Positions 11,160-21,990 of a DNA stretch of 64,000 bases are shown here, piece after piece. The stretch is from Chelydra serpentina (lineage: Eukaryota; Chordata; Testudines; Chelydridae): positions 35,938,001-36,002,000 of the forward strand of contig JBAIAC010000010.1 of NCBI GenBank assembly GCA_037349315.1, given 5' to 3'. The notes under the pieces are model-generated. The model ran no database searches, was not told where the DNA came from, and was given only the letters and a program-made list of their open reading frames with translations. The translations under genes and the position numbers were made by a program. Numbering within the stretch: the first letter of the stretch is position 1; the number at the start of each line of letters is the position of its first letter.

Positions 11160-11270
11160 TGGGTATTGACCCACGAAAGCTTATGCTTCAATACCTCTGT
11201 TAGTCTATAAGGTGCCACAGGACCCTTTGTCGCTTCTGCAGATCCAGACTAACACGGCTACCTCTCTGAT
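11160..11270 (+). mobile_element. Short Penelope-like 3'-end insertion with 11-bp target duplication
   Basis: The 111-bp insert contains CCCACGAAAGCTTATGCTTC, GTTAGTCTATAAGGTGCCAC and GACTAACACGGCTACCTCTC, the terminal sequence of a common reptile Penelope-like family. It is flanked by perfect AGATTAATAGG copies at 11149-11159 and 11271-11281. It is a 5'-truncated insertion without a poly(A) tail. Related copies are at 30.5 and 54.1 kb. Confidence 0.75.
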
Positions 11271-11324
11271 AGATTAATAGGAGTATTCCAATAATGCCTG
11301 TTGGCAGGGGGCTACTTGTGATTA

Positions 11325-11560
11325 TGGTGTAGTGGTTAGAAAACTTGGGAGTCAAGACTCTTGGATTTTGTTCCCAGTTCAGAAGTTGACTTGAAATGTG
11401 ACCCTGGAGAAAGTCACTTAGCCTCTCTGTACCTTAAATTACCTCCTCGTAATATGGATATGATACTACTTCATAGTGGAGTCGTGAACCTTAATTTTGT
11501 AAAGCATTTTGAGAACCTTGTCTGAAAGGTACTATACATGCAATGTATTGGTCTTATTTA
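11325..11560 (+). repeat. MIR-like CORE-SINE copy
   Basis: Recognised by GTAGTGGTTAGAAAACTTGG at the head, GACCCTGGAGAAAGTCACTT in the core, TCTCTGTACCTTAAATTACC and a tail with GTAAAGCATTTTGAGAACC. It is a nearly full-length but diverged copy. Confidence 0.7.
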
Positions 11561-11984
11561 AGGTTTTCTGAAGCTTTAGATCTATAAATTAGTACTTTTT
11601 ATGTAAGAAATTACAATGGAATAGTACTGATTGTGTATAGGATAAATGAAACTGATTTAAAATTGTTATTTTAAAAACTCTTGTCTCTCAGCATTGGGGC
11701 AACTTGTTCTACATCCACATTAATTTTCACCCCAAAAATAGGAATTGATCAGGAGCAATTTTCTCAGATTTCCCCACTTCAAATATTTTCTGTAGTCTGC
11801 GAGAGACTATTAAGAATAGCACTGCTTCTTATTAGCAATTTTTACTTTTTGAAGCATTGGGAACATTACATCTTCTGCTGTCTTTGCTTAATGCTTATGT
11901 GCAACAGGACTGCCACCTTGTGGCTCATGAAATGGACAGAAACTTATATAAGGTAAGGTGATATCTGTTACTGGAGGAATTGCC

Positions 11985-12160
11985 TTTGATGAAAGAGAGA
12001 CTCAGAGTACCTTTCCCATACCTGAAGAAGACCTCTGTGAAGCTCAAAAGCATGTCTCACTCACCAACAGAAGTTGGTCCAATAAAAATAGTACCTCACC
12101 GACCTTGTCTCTTAAATATCCTGGAACCAACATGGCTACAATCACACTGCAAGAACTGTA
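11985..12160 (+). mobile_element. Penelope-like element 3'-end copy
   Basis: Plus-strand copy of the family at 33.6 kb. It runs from GATGAAAGAGAGACTCAGAG through CCAACAGAAGTTGGTCCAAT to the terminal ACCAACATGGCTACAATCAC. The 5' part is missing. No clear target duplication was found. Confidence 0.6.
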
Positions 12161-12336
12161 CATGGAAGAAACACAGGAAATTGAGGAAATTATTTGAAAG
12201 GAGGGATTCTTATAAGTTTAGAGCAGCCGCTCGTATCCTGTAGTTGAGTGACGCCCCCGGGAATCTCTAGCAGTTTTCTGGGGTGTGTCATGTGACTTTT
12301 CATTCCTTGTCTGTGGTCTGCTCAGTCACCCTCAGA

Positions 12337-12468
12337 TAGGGTGACCACTGGCCAGACAGCAAATGTGAAAAATCGGGACAGGGGGTGGGGGGGTAATAGG
12401 AGCCTATATAAGAAAAAGACCCAAAAATCGGGACTGTCCCTATAAAATTGGGACATCTGGTCACCCTA
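12337..12468. mobile_element. hAT-type MITE, 132 bp, perfect 8-bp target duplication
   Basis: It starts TAGGGTGACCACTGGCCAGA and ends TCTGGTCACCCTA, a clear inverted pair. CCCTCAGA stands on both sides (12329-12336 and 12469-12476). The interior carries a further inverted pair, AAAATCGGGAC near 12371 and repeated AATCGGGACTGTCCC near 12425. Confidence 0.88.
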
Positions 12469-13362
12469 CCCTCAGATGTTACAAAAGATCTCTCAGCCAT
12501 TGCACAGATTCCTATGGTGCCTCCTGTGGAATTTGGCAGTTTCGCTGGGGTGCTATATATACCATCCCAAAGGATGCTGAGGTTCTTCTCTGGAGGACTG
12601 TGGTCCATTTCTGAGTAACTAGCCAGTCATGTTATGACAAAAAAGATAAACTGTGGTTTAGCTATACTTTTGGCTTTAATGCCCAGCTTTTTGCTCTTTA
12701 GCATGTTATTAAATGCCTGGTGTTACAAACAGTATCTCTCTAAATGTACTTATTTTCCACAAACCTACTGTTACTTTTTCAGGTCCTCACCTCTTCTAGT
12801 GTTACTTCCATACAGATGCTTAGTCATGACCCTCATGTTATAAATATATTTTTGTATTATAAAGAAATTAATCCCACATTATTTTGAGCTTCCATCTATC
12901 TGTTTACCACGTGTTCCTCATTCATACTGGGCTATATTTTCAGGACACAGCCTCTAATTGTCCACATAAGTATACACAGGCAGGTGAATATACAACTATT
13001 GTATTTGCATGTGCAAACAGACAATTGTGCATACAAATTCAGTGATTGATAAGCTTGCATGCAAATTCGGCAGTCGTGTAAGCAAATATTTGCACACAAT
13101 TAGAAACTAGGTAAAAAGTTTAACTGTTTAACCAGATTCCTTGAAATTCTTCCCTATGCTCTCCCACAGCCATCTTCCCCTGTTTCTTCTCTACAAGACC
13201 TTGGATTACTTGCACTCCCCTACAGCATTCTAAAATGGACTGTGGCTGCTTCTTCCTCCAACACACAACTAATTATTTCCTGCCTCCCTGTAATTCTCTA
13301 CAGGTTGTATGCTCCCTCACACCTTCCTTTGAAGATCTATTGCATGGGCCAGCTATTGCTAT

Positions 13363-13515
13363 CTTGTTGATCTAGTGGATAGTGCCCTGAATTGCGACTT
13401 GGAAGACCTGGTTTCTATTCCTGCCTCTGTCATTGATCTGCTGTGTGACTTTGAGCAAGTCACTTCACTCTCTCTGCCTCCCTGCCCCTTCCTCTTCCAC
13501 CATTTGTGTTGTCTA
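13363..13515 (+). repeat. MIR-like CORE-SINE, left half of a split copy
   Basis: Head and core of a MIR-like element, with GTTGATCTAGTGGATAGTG and GCTGTGTGACTTTGAGCAAG. The copy is broken near 13515 by a DNA transposon; its tail resumes at 13808 with TTAGATTGCAAGCTTTGGGG. This gives a relative age: the SINE is older than the insertion. Confidence 0.7.
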
Positions 13516-13807
13516 TGTACGTCTATACTCACGCGTCCCGTCGGAGGAGTCCGATCTTCTGGGTTCGATTTATCGCGTCTTGTCTAGACGCGATAAATCG
13601 AACCAGGAAGTGCTCCCCCCTTGACGCTTGTAATCCTGCTCCACGAACGGAGTAGGTGGAGTCGACAGGGGAGCCTGCGTGCCGCGTGTGGACCCCGGGT
13701 AAGTACCTTTTCATTCGAACTAAGATAGTTCGACTTCAGCTACGTTATTCACGTAGCTGAAGTTGCGTATCTTAGTTCGAATTGGGGGGTTAGTGTAGAC
13801 CAGCCCC
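13516..13807. mobile_element. Double-hairpin DNA element (Harbinger-like), nested in a MIR-like SINE
   Basis: It begins near GTACGTCTATACTC and ends TTAGTGTAGACCAGCCCC, and contains two perfect-looking internal hairpins. The first has arms GTTCGATTTATCGCGTCT and AGACGCGATAAATCGAAC at about 13562-13602. The second pairs CTTCAGCTACGT with ACGTAGCTGAAG at about 13734-13765, inside longer inverted TTCGAACTAAGATA arms. A direct-orientation relative with the same layout is at 27975-28268. The exact left boundary and target duplication are uncertain. Confidence 0.65.
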
Positions 13808-13945
13808 TTAGATTGCAAGCTTTGGGGGGTGGGAGGGTGGGGGAGAGTATCTTACTATGTTTGTACAGTGCCTAGCACAATAGGGCCCTGTTCTCAAATT
13901 TGGCCCCTAGGAGCTGTGATAATGAAAATAATTATAATTGAGCCC
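13808..13945 (+). repeat. MIR-like CORE-SINE, right half of the split copy
   Basis: The tail of the copy interrupted at 13515, with TACAGTGCCTAGCACAATAG and GGGCCCTGTTCTCA. Confidence 0.65.
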
Positions 13946-15900
13946 TAGGCACCTCCAGTTATTGTTTGTTTTGTAATGGACTTGCTAGTTAACTAAGTAT
14001 CCCAGACTACGCTGAAAGAGCTAGTGTGTACTCTGTTTTAATATTGGTTTCTAGAGACAATCAGATCCTGCACCAAATCTTAAAGTGGAAGCAACAACAT
14101 CTTATTGGGGAGATCATCATCAAGAGAGAGCTTACATTGAGTGTCTCAGGGATTGCTGAGGAGCTCTCAGAAGGCAGCAGCCAGTAGGGAGAAAGACATA
14201 GCCATGGGAAGAGGCTTGAAAGGGAAGGAACCCACTGATTGCTGAGTTTAGCTATCAGATTGAATAATGTAAGCACTCTGACTTATCTACTGCCCTTGCC
14301 TTCAGTATAGTCATATGCTTCTGAGATAGATATGCCTTAATGTGCAGTATGATCACTCTCATTCGGTGTATTCAATCATAAGATTACACGTCTGGTGTAA
14401 ATAGTAAAAAGAGCTCCACAGTAGCCATTTATATTCAAGCAAACATAAGGTTATTTCCTCAGATTTTATTTTACAACCTAATGCGTGAAAAAAAAAATGT
14501 AGAGAAGTGCTATACCAAAAAGAAAATGAAAAAGATAAAGAGCTACTGACAAGATTCTCCTTTAGTAACTTTACAGCAGGCAGAATGGTACCATCTTTCC
14601 TGCTTAACCATATCTAATTTCAGCAGATGGGATTGAATCAAACATTCAGATCATATCCTTAGCACAAAAAGACTCTGTTGGCAATACCAAGGAAATAAAG
14701 AGATGAATAATAAAATTAGAAGAGCAACAGAATATTAACCAGGGCCTAGAACATAAGAGGTGTTGAATGACTCTTGTGAGATGCTGAGCACACTAAATTG
14801 TCACAGATTTGGCTTCTGCTTTCCACTGATAAAGTGGCTGGATTCTGGTGTGGGATAAAATGGAGAAAGGGGGAAATGATTATGTTTCTGTTTGTTTCTA
14901 GTTTCTTCCTATATTCTTCAGAATCACTCAGTTTCCGATTCTGTATTTCTATCATCAGTTTCTCCAGGGCCTGATCCTGCGAAGTGCTGAGTTCTCTTTG
15001 CACAGAGGTGCTGAATACTCTCAACTCCCGATGGCTGTGCTCCCCTGAAATACAAAAGCCTTGTCCTCACTAAGGAAATTGTACACATGTTTCAGTTGCT
15101 ATTACCAGTTCAGTTCCACCAGTATTAGCAATGTTTGGAGCCCTAGCGTAGATGGGTTGCTGACTGTTTTTTTTCTATTTCTACAATAATTTTCACCCAA
15201 GAAGCATTGTTAACTAATCTTTTATCTTGCCTCTGGGAGAACATAAAGTATAGAAGAAACATTAAAAGCATTATATGTATATGTAGGTGGTGGTGGTATT
15301 CTGCAATCTCTTATTTTGTTTGTATAAAAGACACTGCATATGATTGTTATATTGTTTCAATGAAGAAAAATATCGCTTTGATGGTTAAATATGTCACAAT
15401 AGGCATAAACCCAAAAGTCAGCGGTAACACAGTCATTCTGGTCATTTGTCATACACTGGCTTTTGTCTCATATATGTTTGAAGGGTGAGAGGTATGTAGC
15501 TGTAGCGATCTGGGCTGCCGTCCAGTTGAACAGTTATCTCTGTGTGTGCGCTCCATCCCTGGGAACGTGCATTGTCTCTGCCTCCTCCTTGCTGCTGTAG
15601 TCCAGAATTTCACAGATGTTCTTCCTGGAGTAGACAAAGGCAGCTGCAGCTCTCAGGCTCACTCAACTATATTCCCTTCCTCTTTGGTGGTCTGTCTCCG
15701 CCCTTTTGTGATCTGGATGCTGATGGTTCCTCCCCCTTCCTTTTGAAGGACTGAGCATTAGTGGGAGGAAGAGAGATAATTATATGGCTGTTCATTCACC
15801 TCTACTCTTAACTCCTCCTTGGGTAGCTACACCATCAGAGGCTCTTTCTGAGGCTAACTTGCTACCTCTCCTGGCCGCTCTGATCTGGAATGACATTGTT
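13946..15900. other. Intergenic, no recognised gene
   Basis: Mostly unique-looking AT-rich sequence. The minus-strand frame at 14746-15024 includes a charged stretch but has no start context, splice sites or family match that I recognise. A short foldback motif (CAGGGCCTGATCCTGCGAAG) is at about 14965-14985. Confidence 0.4.
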
Positions 15901-15904
15901 GTTT

Positions 15905-16018
15905 GCAGTGTTGTTGTAACCATGCTAGTCCCAGGATACTAGAGAGACAAGGTGAATGGGGTAATATTTTTTTATTGGAACAACTTCTGTTAGTCCAATA
16001 AAAGATATTACCTCCCCC
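15905..16018. mobile_element. Penelope-like short inverted pair
   Basis: The left arm has GTAATATTTTTTTATTGGAA and CAACTTCTGTTAG, and the right arm GTCCAATAAAAGATATTACC. The arms are truncated to about 30-40 bp and meet with almost no spacer. The left end carries the family terminus, GTTGTAACCATGCTAGTCCC. Confidence 0.55.
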
Positions 16019-16074
16019 ACATTATGCTAAACAACCCAAAAAGGACTTTTCTAAAATATATGCCTGAGGAATTA

Positions 16075-16165
16075 TTTTGGGGGAGTTCTATAGCGTGTGT
16101 TCTACAGAAACTCAGCTTCGATGATCACAATGGTCCACTCTAGCCTAGGAACCTATGAATCTAGT
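16075..16165 (+). mobile_element. Possible CR1 3'-end fragment
   Basis: GATGATCACAATGGTCCACT followed by CTAGGAACCTATGAATCTAG resembles the CR1 3' end seen more completely at 59.9 kb. Short and diverged. Confidence 0.4.
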
Positions 16166-16360
16166 AAACAGTTAATCCATATTTATAGCTAGGATATGGA
16201 CTTGGTTATGGTTTATGCAAAAGAGTGCAGCGTCATATACATCTGCTTGTCTTTTTCACTCTTTTGGTGAAAATTACCTCACACATTTTAAGGAATCAGG
16301 AGGGATATTTTTCAAATGTCTTTCTCACCAGGGACACTTCAAATTCTTCCCTTAGAATAA

Positions 16361-16515
16361 TAGGATCTCAGGGTTGGAAGGGACCTCAGGAGGTCATCTA
16401 GTCCAGCCCCCTGCTCAAAGCAGGACCAACACCAACTAAATCATCCCAGCCAGGGCTTTGTCAAGCCTAACCCTAAAAACCTGGAAGGATGGAGATTCCA
16501 CCACCTCCCTTGGTG
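16361..16515 (-). mobile_element. CR1 LINE 3' fragment
   Basis: The plus strand reads CTCAGGGTTGGAAGGGACCT, CAGGAGGTCATCTAGTCCAG, CAAAGCAGGACCAACACC and GGAGATTCCACCACCTCCC, the complement of the CR1 3' UTR and end of ORF2. 5'-truncated near 16515. Close relative of the copy at 62041-62572. Confidence 0.85.
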
Positions 16516-16641
16516 TCTGTGCCTATTTGTGTACACATGTGCACACATATTAATGTTTATTTAGTAAGTTTAGAAGTTCAAATTTCAGGGCAAAACTACA
16601 GGTCAGAAGAATGCCTAATTTTAAGACTGTTCTGACAGTAA

Positions 16642-16888
16642 GGGCTTGGTCACAAAGAGTTTTTGGACTGCTTTAGCTATATCAATTTGAAACCTATATA
16701 GTTCAAGTGGTACACCCCTTTTGTGGTCATAGTTATGCAGATATAACTTGCTCTTGTAAATGTATGGGCACCTTCATTTGGGTATAACTGCATCCACAGA
16801 GGGGTTGCACTGATTTAACTATTTCATTGAAAAATCACACCTCTGAATTACATAATTAAATCAGTACAAAAACGGTGTAGACCAGGCC
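16642..16888. mobile_element. Non-autonomous PIF/Harbinger-like element with TAA duplication
   Basis: The left end GGGCTTGGTCACA and right end TGTAGACCAGGCC form an inverted pair. TAA flanks both sides (16639-16641 and 16889-16891). The interior has two mirrored ATTTAACT/TTAAATCAG-type segments. No coding frame. Confidence 0.65.
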
Positions 16889-16892
16889 TAAG

Positions 16893-19800
16893 GTTTTTCA
16901 TTTGTGGGAAAGGACCATGTGAAACCAATATACTACGATCAGACACTGCAAAATATTTTATTTGGTTGAAGCATGAACATTTTTGACCCCACACTTGTGA
17001 CTGACTGCCTAGGAAAACGTGCTTGCATGTGACTTCACCAATGCCATTGCTGCCGTATTCTTAATACCTGTTTTCCAAAAAACCTGGTCCTTAAGTCTCC
17101 TTGGTGTTGATTATCAGTGCTGTTAAAAAACAGTTCCTATCTTCAATTCTCAGTCTAATTCAGATACAGATAGCAAAGTTCACACACGCGATGCACAGGT
17201 TGAGGGTACAGTCTTATAAGACTGCTGTGTATGTTTTAATAACCATCTGGATTATTGAGTCTAGACAAAGCCTAGACAAAGGCTCCACAGAAGAATTATG
17301 TTTTCATGAGGGATATGAATGATGAAAGGGAGAGCGGGTAGGGCTGGAGGGTGAGGGGGGAAGGTTTGAGATACATAATTTCTGTGATGTTTAATGGTTC
17401 AAATGATCCCACTTTGTTCCTGAGATATATGGCAACGGCTGCTGTGCAGTTCCCAAAAGGAGGCAATGCTTCCAAGTCAATGGGTTTACATGGAATAAAC
17501 GCAACTCCCTATTCATGACACATCTGTGAATTGCACTATACCGCAACCAAGTGCACCTGACTGCAGAAGGAAAAATGGACTGACCTTGGGTGAAGAATAG
17601 GTGTTTTCTGTCTCAACCCCTGCTCCTTTCTACCTCCTTGCTCTGCAGCTGTGAACCGCAGGTGTCCCGCTGCAGAAAACTTAATTCAGGCGCTAACCAT
17701 AGAGGAAGTAACGCAGCCACCATTTGTGGCTTCCTTGCCCCTGATATGCTGGCAACAATTCTACTGGTGTTTTATGGACTGGTGGTTTCCATCATACAGA
17801 GTAACAGAGATGATAGCATAGGCTTAAATGAAGACAAGCATTTGCTGTCCAGTCCTCCTTGCTTCATGAGAATTGCTGCTGGCAAATACACTCTGAACAT
17901 GAAGCCCGGCAGCATGTGTGAGGACTTTTAAGAGATTAGATTTAGGATCCTAAATCCCATTTTCAAAAGAGACTTTGGCACTGAGGAGTCCACAATTCAG
18001 TGAGCGTTAATAGGAATTAGACTCCTAAGTGCCTAAGTCAATTTTGAAAATGGGACTCAAACTCACAAGTCACTTAGAAGTTTTTGAAAATGTCACCCGT
18101 TGTCTCTTAAATACGTGTAATGAAAGTAAAACCATTTACTTTTTTGCTTGCTGCACAATTGGTCTCACTGGGCCACATTCCAATGCCTTTACTCATTTTG
18201 AGGAGTACCTTACCCCACAAGTAGTCTTGAATGGGACTACTTGCAGAATAAGATGTTACCCAAAGCAAGTAAAGGTGGCAGAATCTGTCTCCTTGTATCT
18301 ACCATGTGTCTATGAACCTGTTGTCTCTACATTGTTTTCAATGCAGGCTTTTATACATAATTGCAATTACATTTCTCATAGTTCCATTTTAGACTATTTC
18401 CTTTTTCACCACCGTGTTCCTGTACATTTAAAGTGGCAAATATCCCTTGAAATCCTAGCCTCTAATGAACTATTAATATCTTCAGATTTAAAAAGGAGCA
18501 GAAAAATGTTGTCTGAATTTAGTCATTGTTGAGAACTGGAGTGGTGAAGAGATGGAACCTGTTTATGTAGGAAATCTGGGGTCCAATCCTGCATTTTTTG
18601 TACACCCAAAACTCCCATTGACTTCAAGGTGTGAAAAGAGAACAGCACTTGGCTTCAATTCTTTAGCAAGCAGTATTAATATTGACTCAATTCATGATTT
18701 TAAGTATCAATAAATTAAATTTAGTGTTTCATTAGGTAACATAAAAATGTGAATCTCAAGGGATCCTTGATTATAAACTACACCTAGTTTAAGGTCATGG
18801 GACCTGATTCAGTTCATCCTGAAGGGAATGGTAAAACTCCAGTTGATTCTGTGGAAGTAAGAGTATGCCTCTGGTCCTGCAATTTTTATTCAGGCAAGGT
18901 ACCCATCATCTTTAGGTGTGCAAAAAATTCAGGATTGACCAACTTATATTTACCCTATACAAAGTAAAATATCCAGGACCAGATCTTTAGCTGTTTTAAA
19001 GTGGCATAGCTCCACTGAAGTCAAGGGGATTATGTTAGTTTGCCCCAGATGGGGATGTGTCTCTGGGTTTTAAAATTCACCAAATGTTAAGTTAAAGATG
19101 TGAAGAAGGTTAAATTAAATAGCAATATTATTAAAAAGTATTAGAACAATTCAAATTCTCACACACACACACACACATATTTCCTACACAAACATGTTTA
19201 TATATATTACACACACGTTATAGGTAGTTGTTTTCTTTAGCTGTATTTATGAGACTATAATATGTTTATCAGTTTTTTGTTAGTTACATGAATTGACTAG
19301 ATCATAGTTCTCTTGTAATCTGGATTTGTGGAATTGGGTCACTTGGACTAAATAATTTGTGAATCTAAATGTAAAATTAAATCGGAGGTTAGTAAAAGAG
19401 AAATATAATCAGTAACTCACTACACTGATATATTGGACAAATCAGGAAACCGATTTGCAATAAGCTATTATCCTAAGCTATTACTAGCATTCATCTTATA
19501 ATACAGAATCTGTGACCTCACCACTCCTTCCTATTTGAGTCTGAACACTGTTTATGTAAAACAGGGCAGGATCCTACCCCCCCTTTCTTCAAGAGGGATT
19601 TTGCCTGAATAAAGGATTGTAGATCAGATTTACACGGAGAAGTCAGAAATGAAATGGAGGAAATGACGGTGTGATGGAGTCTAGAGCAAAGAGAAGAAAC
19701 GTTAACAAAACATCACTAGAAAAAGAAGAAAGTGCGCCGGGTTTGGAGATACAAAATCAGAAATATATACCTGGGCTGGGCCCCAATCTCGCAGTCCTTA

Positions 19801-20200
19801 CTGGAGCAAAACTTCTATTGGCTACTATCTATCTAATTTATTTATCTTGGCCAAAATGATCAGATGTAGAGGTTTGATGTCAAGGGGAGTTTTGCCGTTG
19901 ATTTGAAGGGTTTAGAACTGAGCCTTAGGTAACTAATGTTTGGCACCGAAACCCATATTTAGGCTCCTAAAGAAGTAATCTGTTTTCCCCAGGTGCGGAG
20001 CATCCGCAGCTCCCATTGACTTCAATGGGCTTGTAGATGAAAATCAGGTCATTAGATAGCTGAGAACCCGGCCCTACAAAAACTTTTGCATCTAGCTTGA
20101 CTTACCCCAAGGGTCTCACTGGCTTCAATGAAATGCATTGGAATGCACAAAGTTACTCCGGTGCAAAAGTGCTTGCAGGATCAGGCCAGAAATATGAATG
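16893..20200. other. Intergenic between TBPL1 promoter and TCF21; foldback repeat pieces only
   Basis: No gene is supported. Short palindromic repeats typical of turtle DNA occur at about 17930-18095 (TAGGCACTTTTGAAAATCCC-like pairs), 18165-18285 and 18960-19045. A (CA)n run is at 19159-19178. The 167-codon plus frame at 18029-18532 crosses these foldbacks and is judged non-coding. Confidence 0.5.
18165..18285. repeat. Short foldback repeat
   Basis: GGGCCACATTCCAATGCCTT pairs imperfectly with AAAGGTGGCAGAATCTG about 100 bp away, and AAGTAGTCTTGAATGGGACT lies at the centre. Same type as the better copy at 30094-30206. Confidence 0.45.
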
Positions 20201-21900
20201 TAGGTACCTAATTTTAAACCACTAACTTGGAAAGTTCTGGCCCTAGATTTTTCTAGCTGTCTTCCCAGTGATATCGAATCGGATCACCACCTAGCTCCTA
20301 GTGTAAATCAGCTATATAGCCTGCGCGGTCTTGTCTTCCCCTGACTCCCCCAAAGCAAACTCTTAAGGTTCCCATGGCACTTTTAACTTGTATTAAAGTT
20401 TATCAGCGGTTGTTGTTTTGTTTTGATTTGATTTTTGTTCTTGTGCATTTCCCGTTTCCTGGTAAACTCTTCCTGGCGGAGACAGAGACAGTGTAAGGCA
20501 GCGACCAGAAAGCCAATGTTGTCTATTTTCGTAAAGAAAAAGAAAATACCCAGGTATCAAACTGAACTGAAAAAAATATTGAAAGAGCAAGTGAAGCGGA
20601 AATTTAAAGCCCCTCTGCTAATAATAACAGTATAAATAACCGAAGACATCTTGTAAACAGTGCGGTCATAACCCTGAAACATTAAACAGCTCGGTGGGAT
20701 CTGGCGCATCAGCTGCCTGTGGACTCCGCTGGCGCAGGGGAAAGAGCCCGGCGCTCTCTGTTTATCTCAATTTTAATCTCCCACAGACTATCCGATCAAT
20801 AGAGAGGAAGATGTTTAAATTAAAAATTCTAGGCACTACGAACCCGGGCCCAGGGGGAATCCTTCCTCTAGCTGCACTTCATCAATAAGTAACACCCCTT
20901 CCCCCCCACATTAAATTGCAGGGGAGGAAAACCGCCTCCAGAATTGATCAGGCCTCGGATTTTCCTCCCCCGTAGTTACTAAAAGTTAGTCCTTTGAAAA
21001 TTAAAGTAAGGCGTTCGCCTGGACAATCGATATTCATGTGTACTTCACAAGAAAGCTGTGCTATGAAAACTTTAGCACCACATGCGGAGCCGCAGGCTGC
21101 GAACTTTGTGGCTGGTCAGTTTCAAATGGCAGGAGGCTGCTTGAGAAATGCTGGAGTCCCCAATCTGCCAGGTGATTATCGCACTTCAGGGGTAATTCTC
21201 TTTCTCCAGAAAACATAAAAAAGAAGCGCGAATGGCAATCAGGCTCCAAACACCGTCATCCCGCCCCCCCCCCCCCCCGCAACCCCACAGGATTATGGTC
21301 TACATCTTCTTCATGAGGAAAATAGTTTATAATCTGGGGTGAAAGAGTTTTGTTCCCGGATCTACCATCCCATATACATTTGGTTGCTTTCAGGAGAACC
21401 GAGAACGTGGTGTGTCATTCCACAAAACGCTCCAGCGCTGAAATGAAAATTAGACCGCTCTGAATTTATTTTCAATAGAAAGGAAGATTTATTCACAGAA
21501 ATATAGCAAAACCTGTCTGAAGAAAATATATCTATATATCTTTAACGTGAATTACTTTATAGATGTGACTATCAAAGTCAATTATTCTATGAATCTACAT
21601 ATGTCACAATGTATCATACAAAAGATACACTTTGGTACGTTGTGTTTGATCTTCCTCGCTATTAGCACTTGAACCAGCAAGGCTGCTTTGCAGGACAATC
21701 AACTGTACACGCGTTAATAAAGTTAAATATATGGGATCTTTGGGGTGGAGTCTTTGCTAATGTACATTTGGTCTCCTCTTTAGTGAGGATGAATCTCCTC
21801 GTCTCTATAAAGTGTTCCTTAGCGGGGAGCCTCCAGCTTCCCTCTCCAACTCCCCCGCCTTACACACACACTGAAGATGGTCTCCTAGGCTTGAGGTTGG
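20200..21900 (-). other. TCF21: Downstream flank and probable 3' UTR of TCF21
   Basis: No transposon was recognised. The minus strand carries AATAAA (plus TTTATT) at 21465-21470 and 21488-21493, about 410-435 nt after the stop codon at 21901-21903; either could serve as a poly(A) signal, but vertebrate TCF21 3' UTRs can be longer, so the end is open. A pure C run lies at about 21265-21278. Confidence 0.45.
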
Positions 21901-21990
21901 TCAGGATGCTGTAGGTCCACACAGGCGATTTGTGTTCACCACTTCTTTCAGGTCACTCTCTGGTTTGCCAGCCACCATAAAAGGCCAAGT
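21901..21990 (-). CDS. TCF21: TCF21 coding exon 2 (C-terminus)
   Basis: The minus strand has acceptor GGCTACAG, then ACT TGG CCT TTT ATG (Thr-Trp-Pro-Phe-Met), and runs 29 codons ending LCGPTAS with TGA at 21903-21901. This is the conserved C-terminal tail of TCF21 that follows the bHLH domain. The human protein ends almost the same way; a few residues differ (NTN before RLCG), as expected for a reptile. Joined to exon 1 it gives exactly 179 residues, the usual family length. The splice is phase 0. Confidence 0.95.
   Translation of the reverse strand, partial: TWPFMVAGKPESDLKEVVNTNRLCGPTAS

Noticed and set aside
14746..15024. 92-codon minus frame with a charged middle
   Set aside because: No known family, no splice sites that fit, and part overlaps a foldback repeat phrase.
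18029..18532. 167-codon plus-strand frame
   Set aside because: It crosses foldback repeats, has no splice context and resembles no known family.
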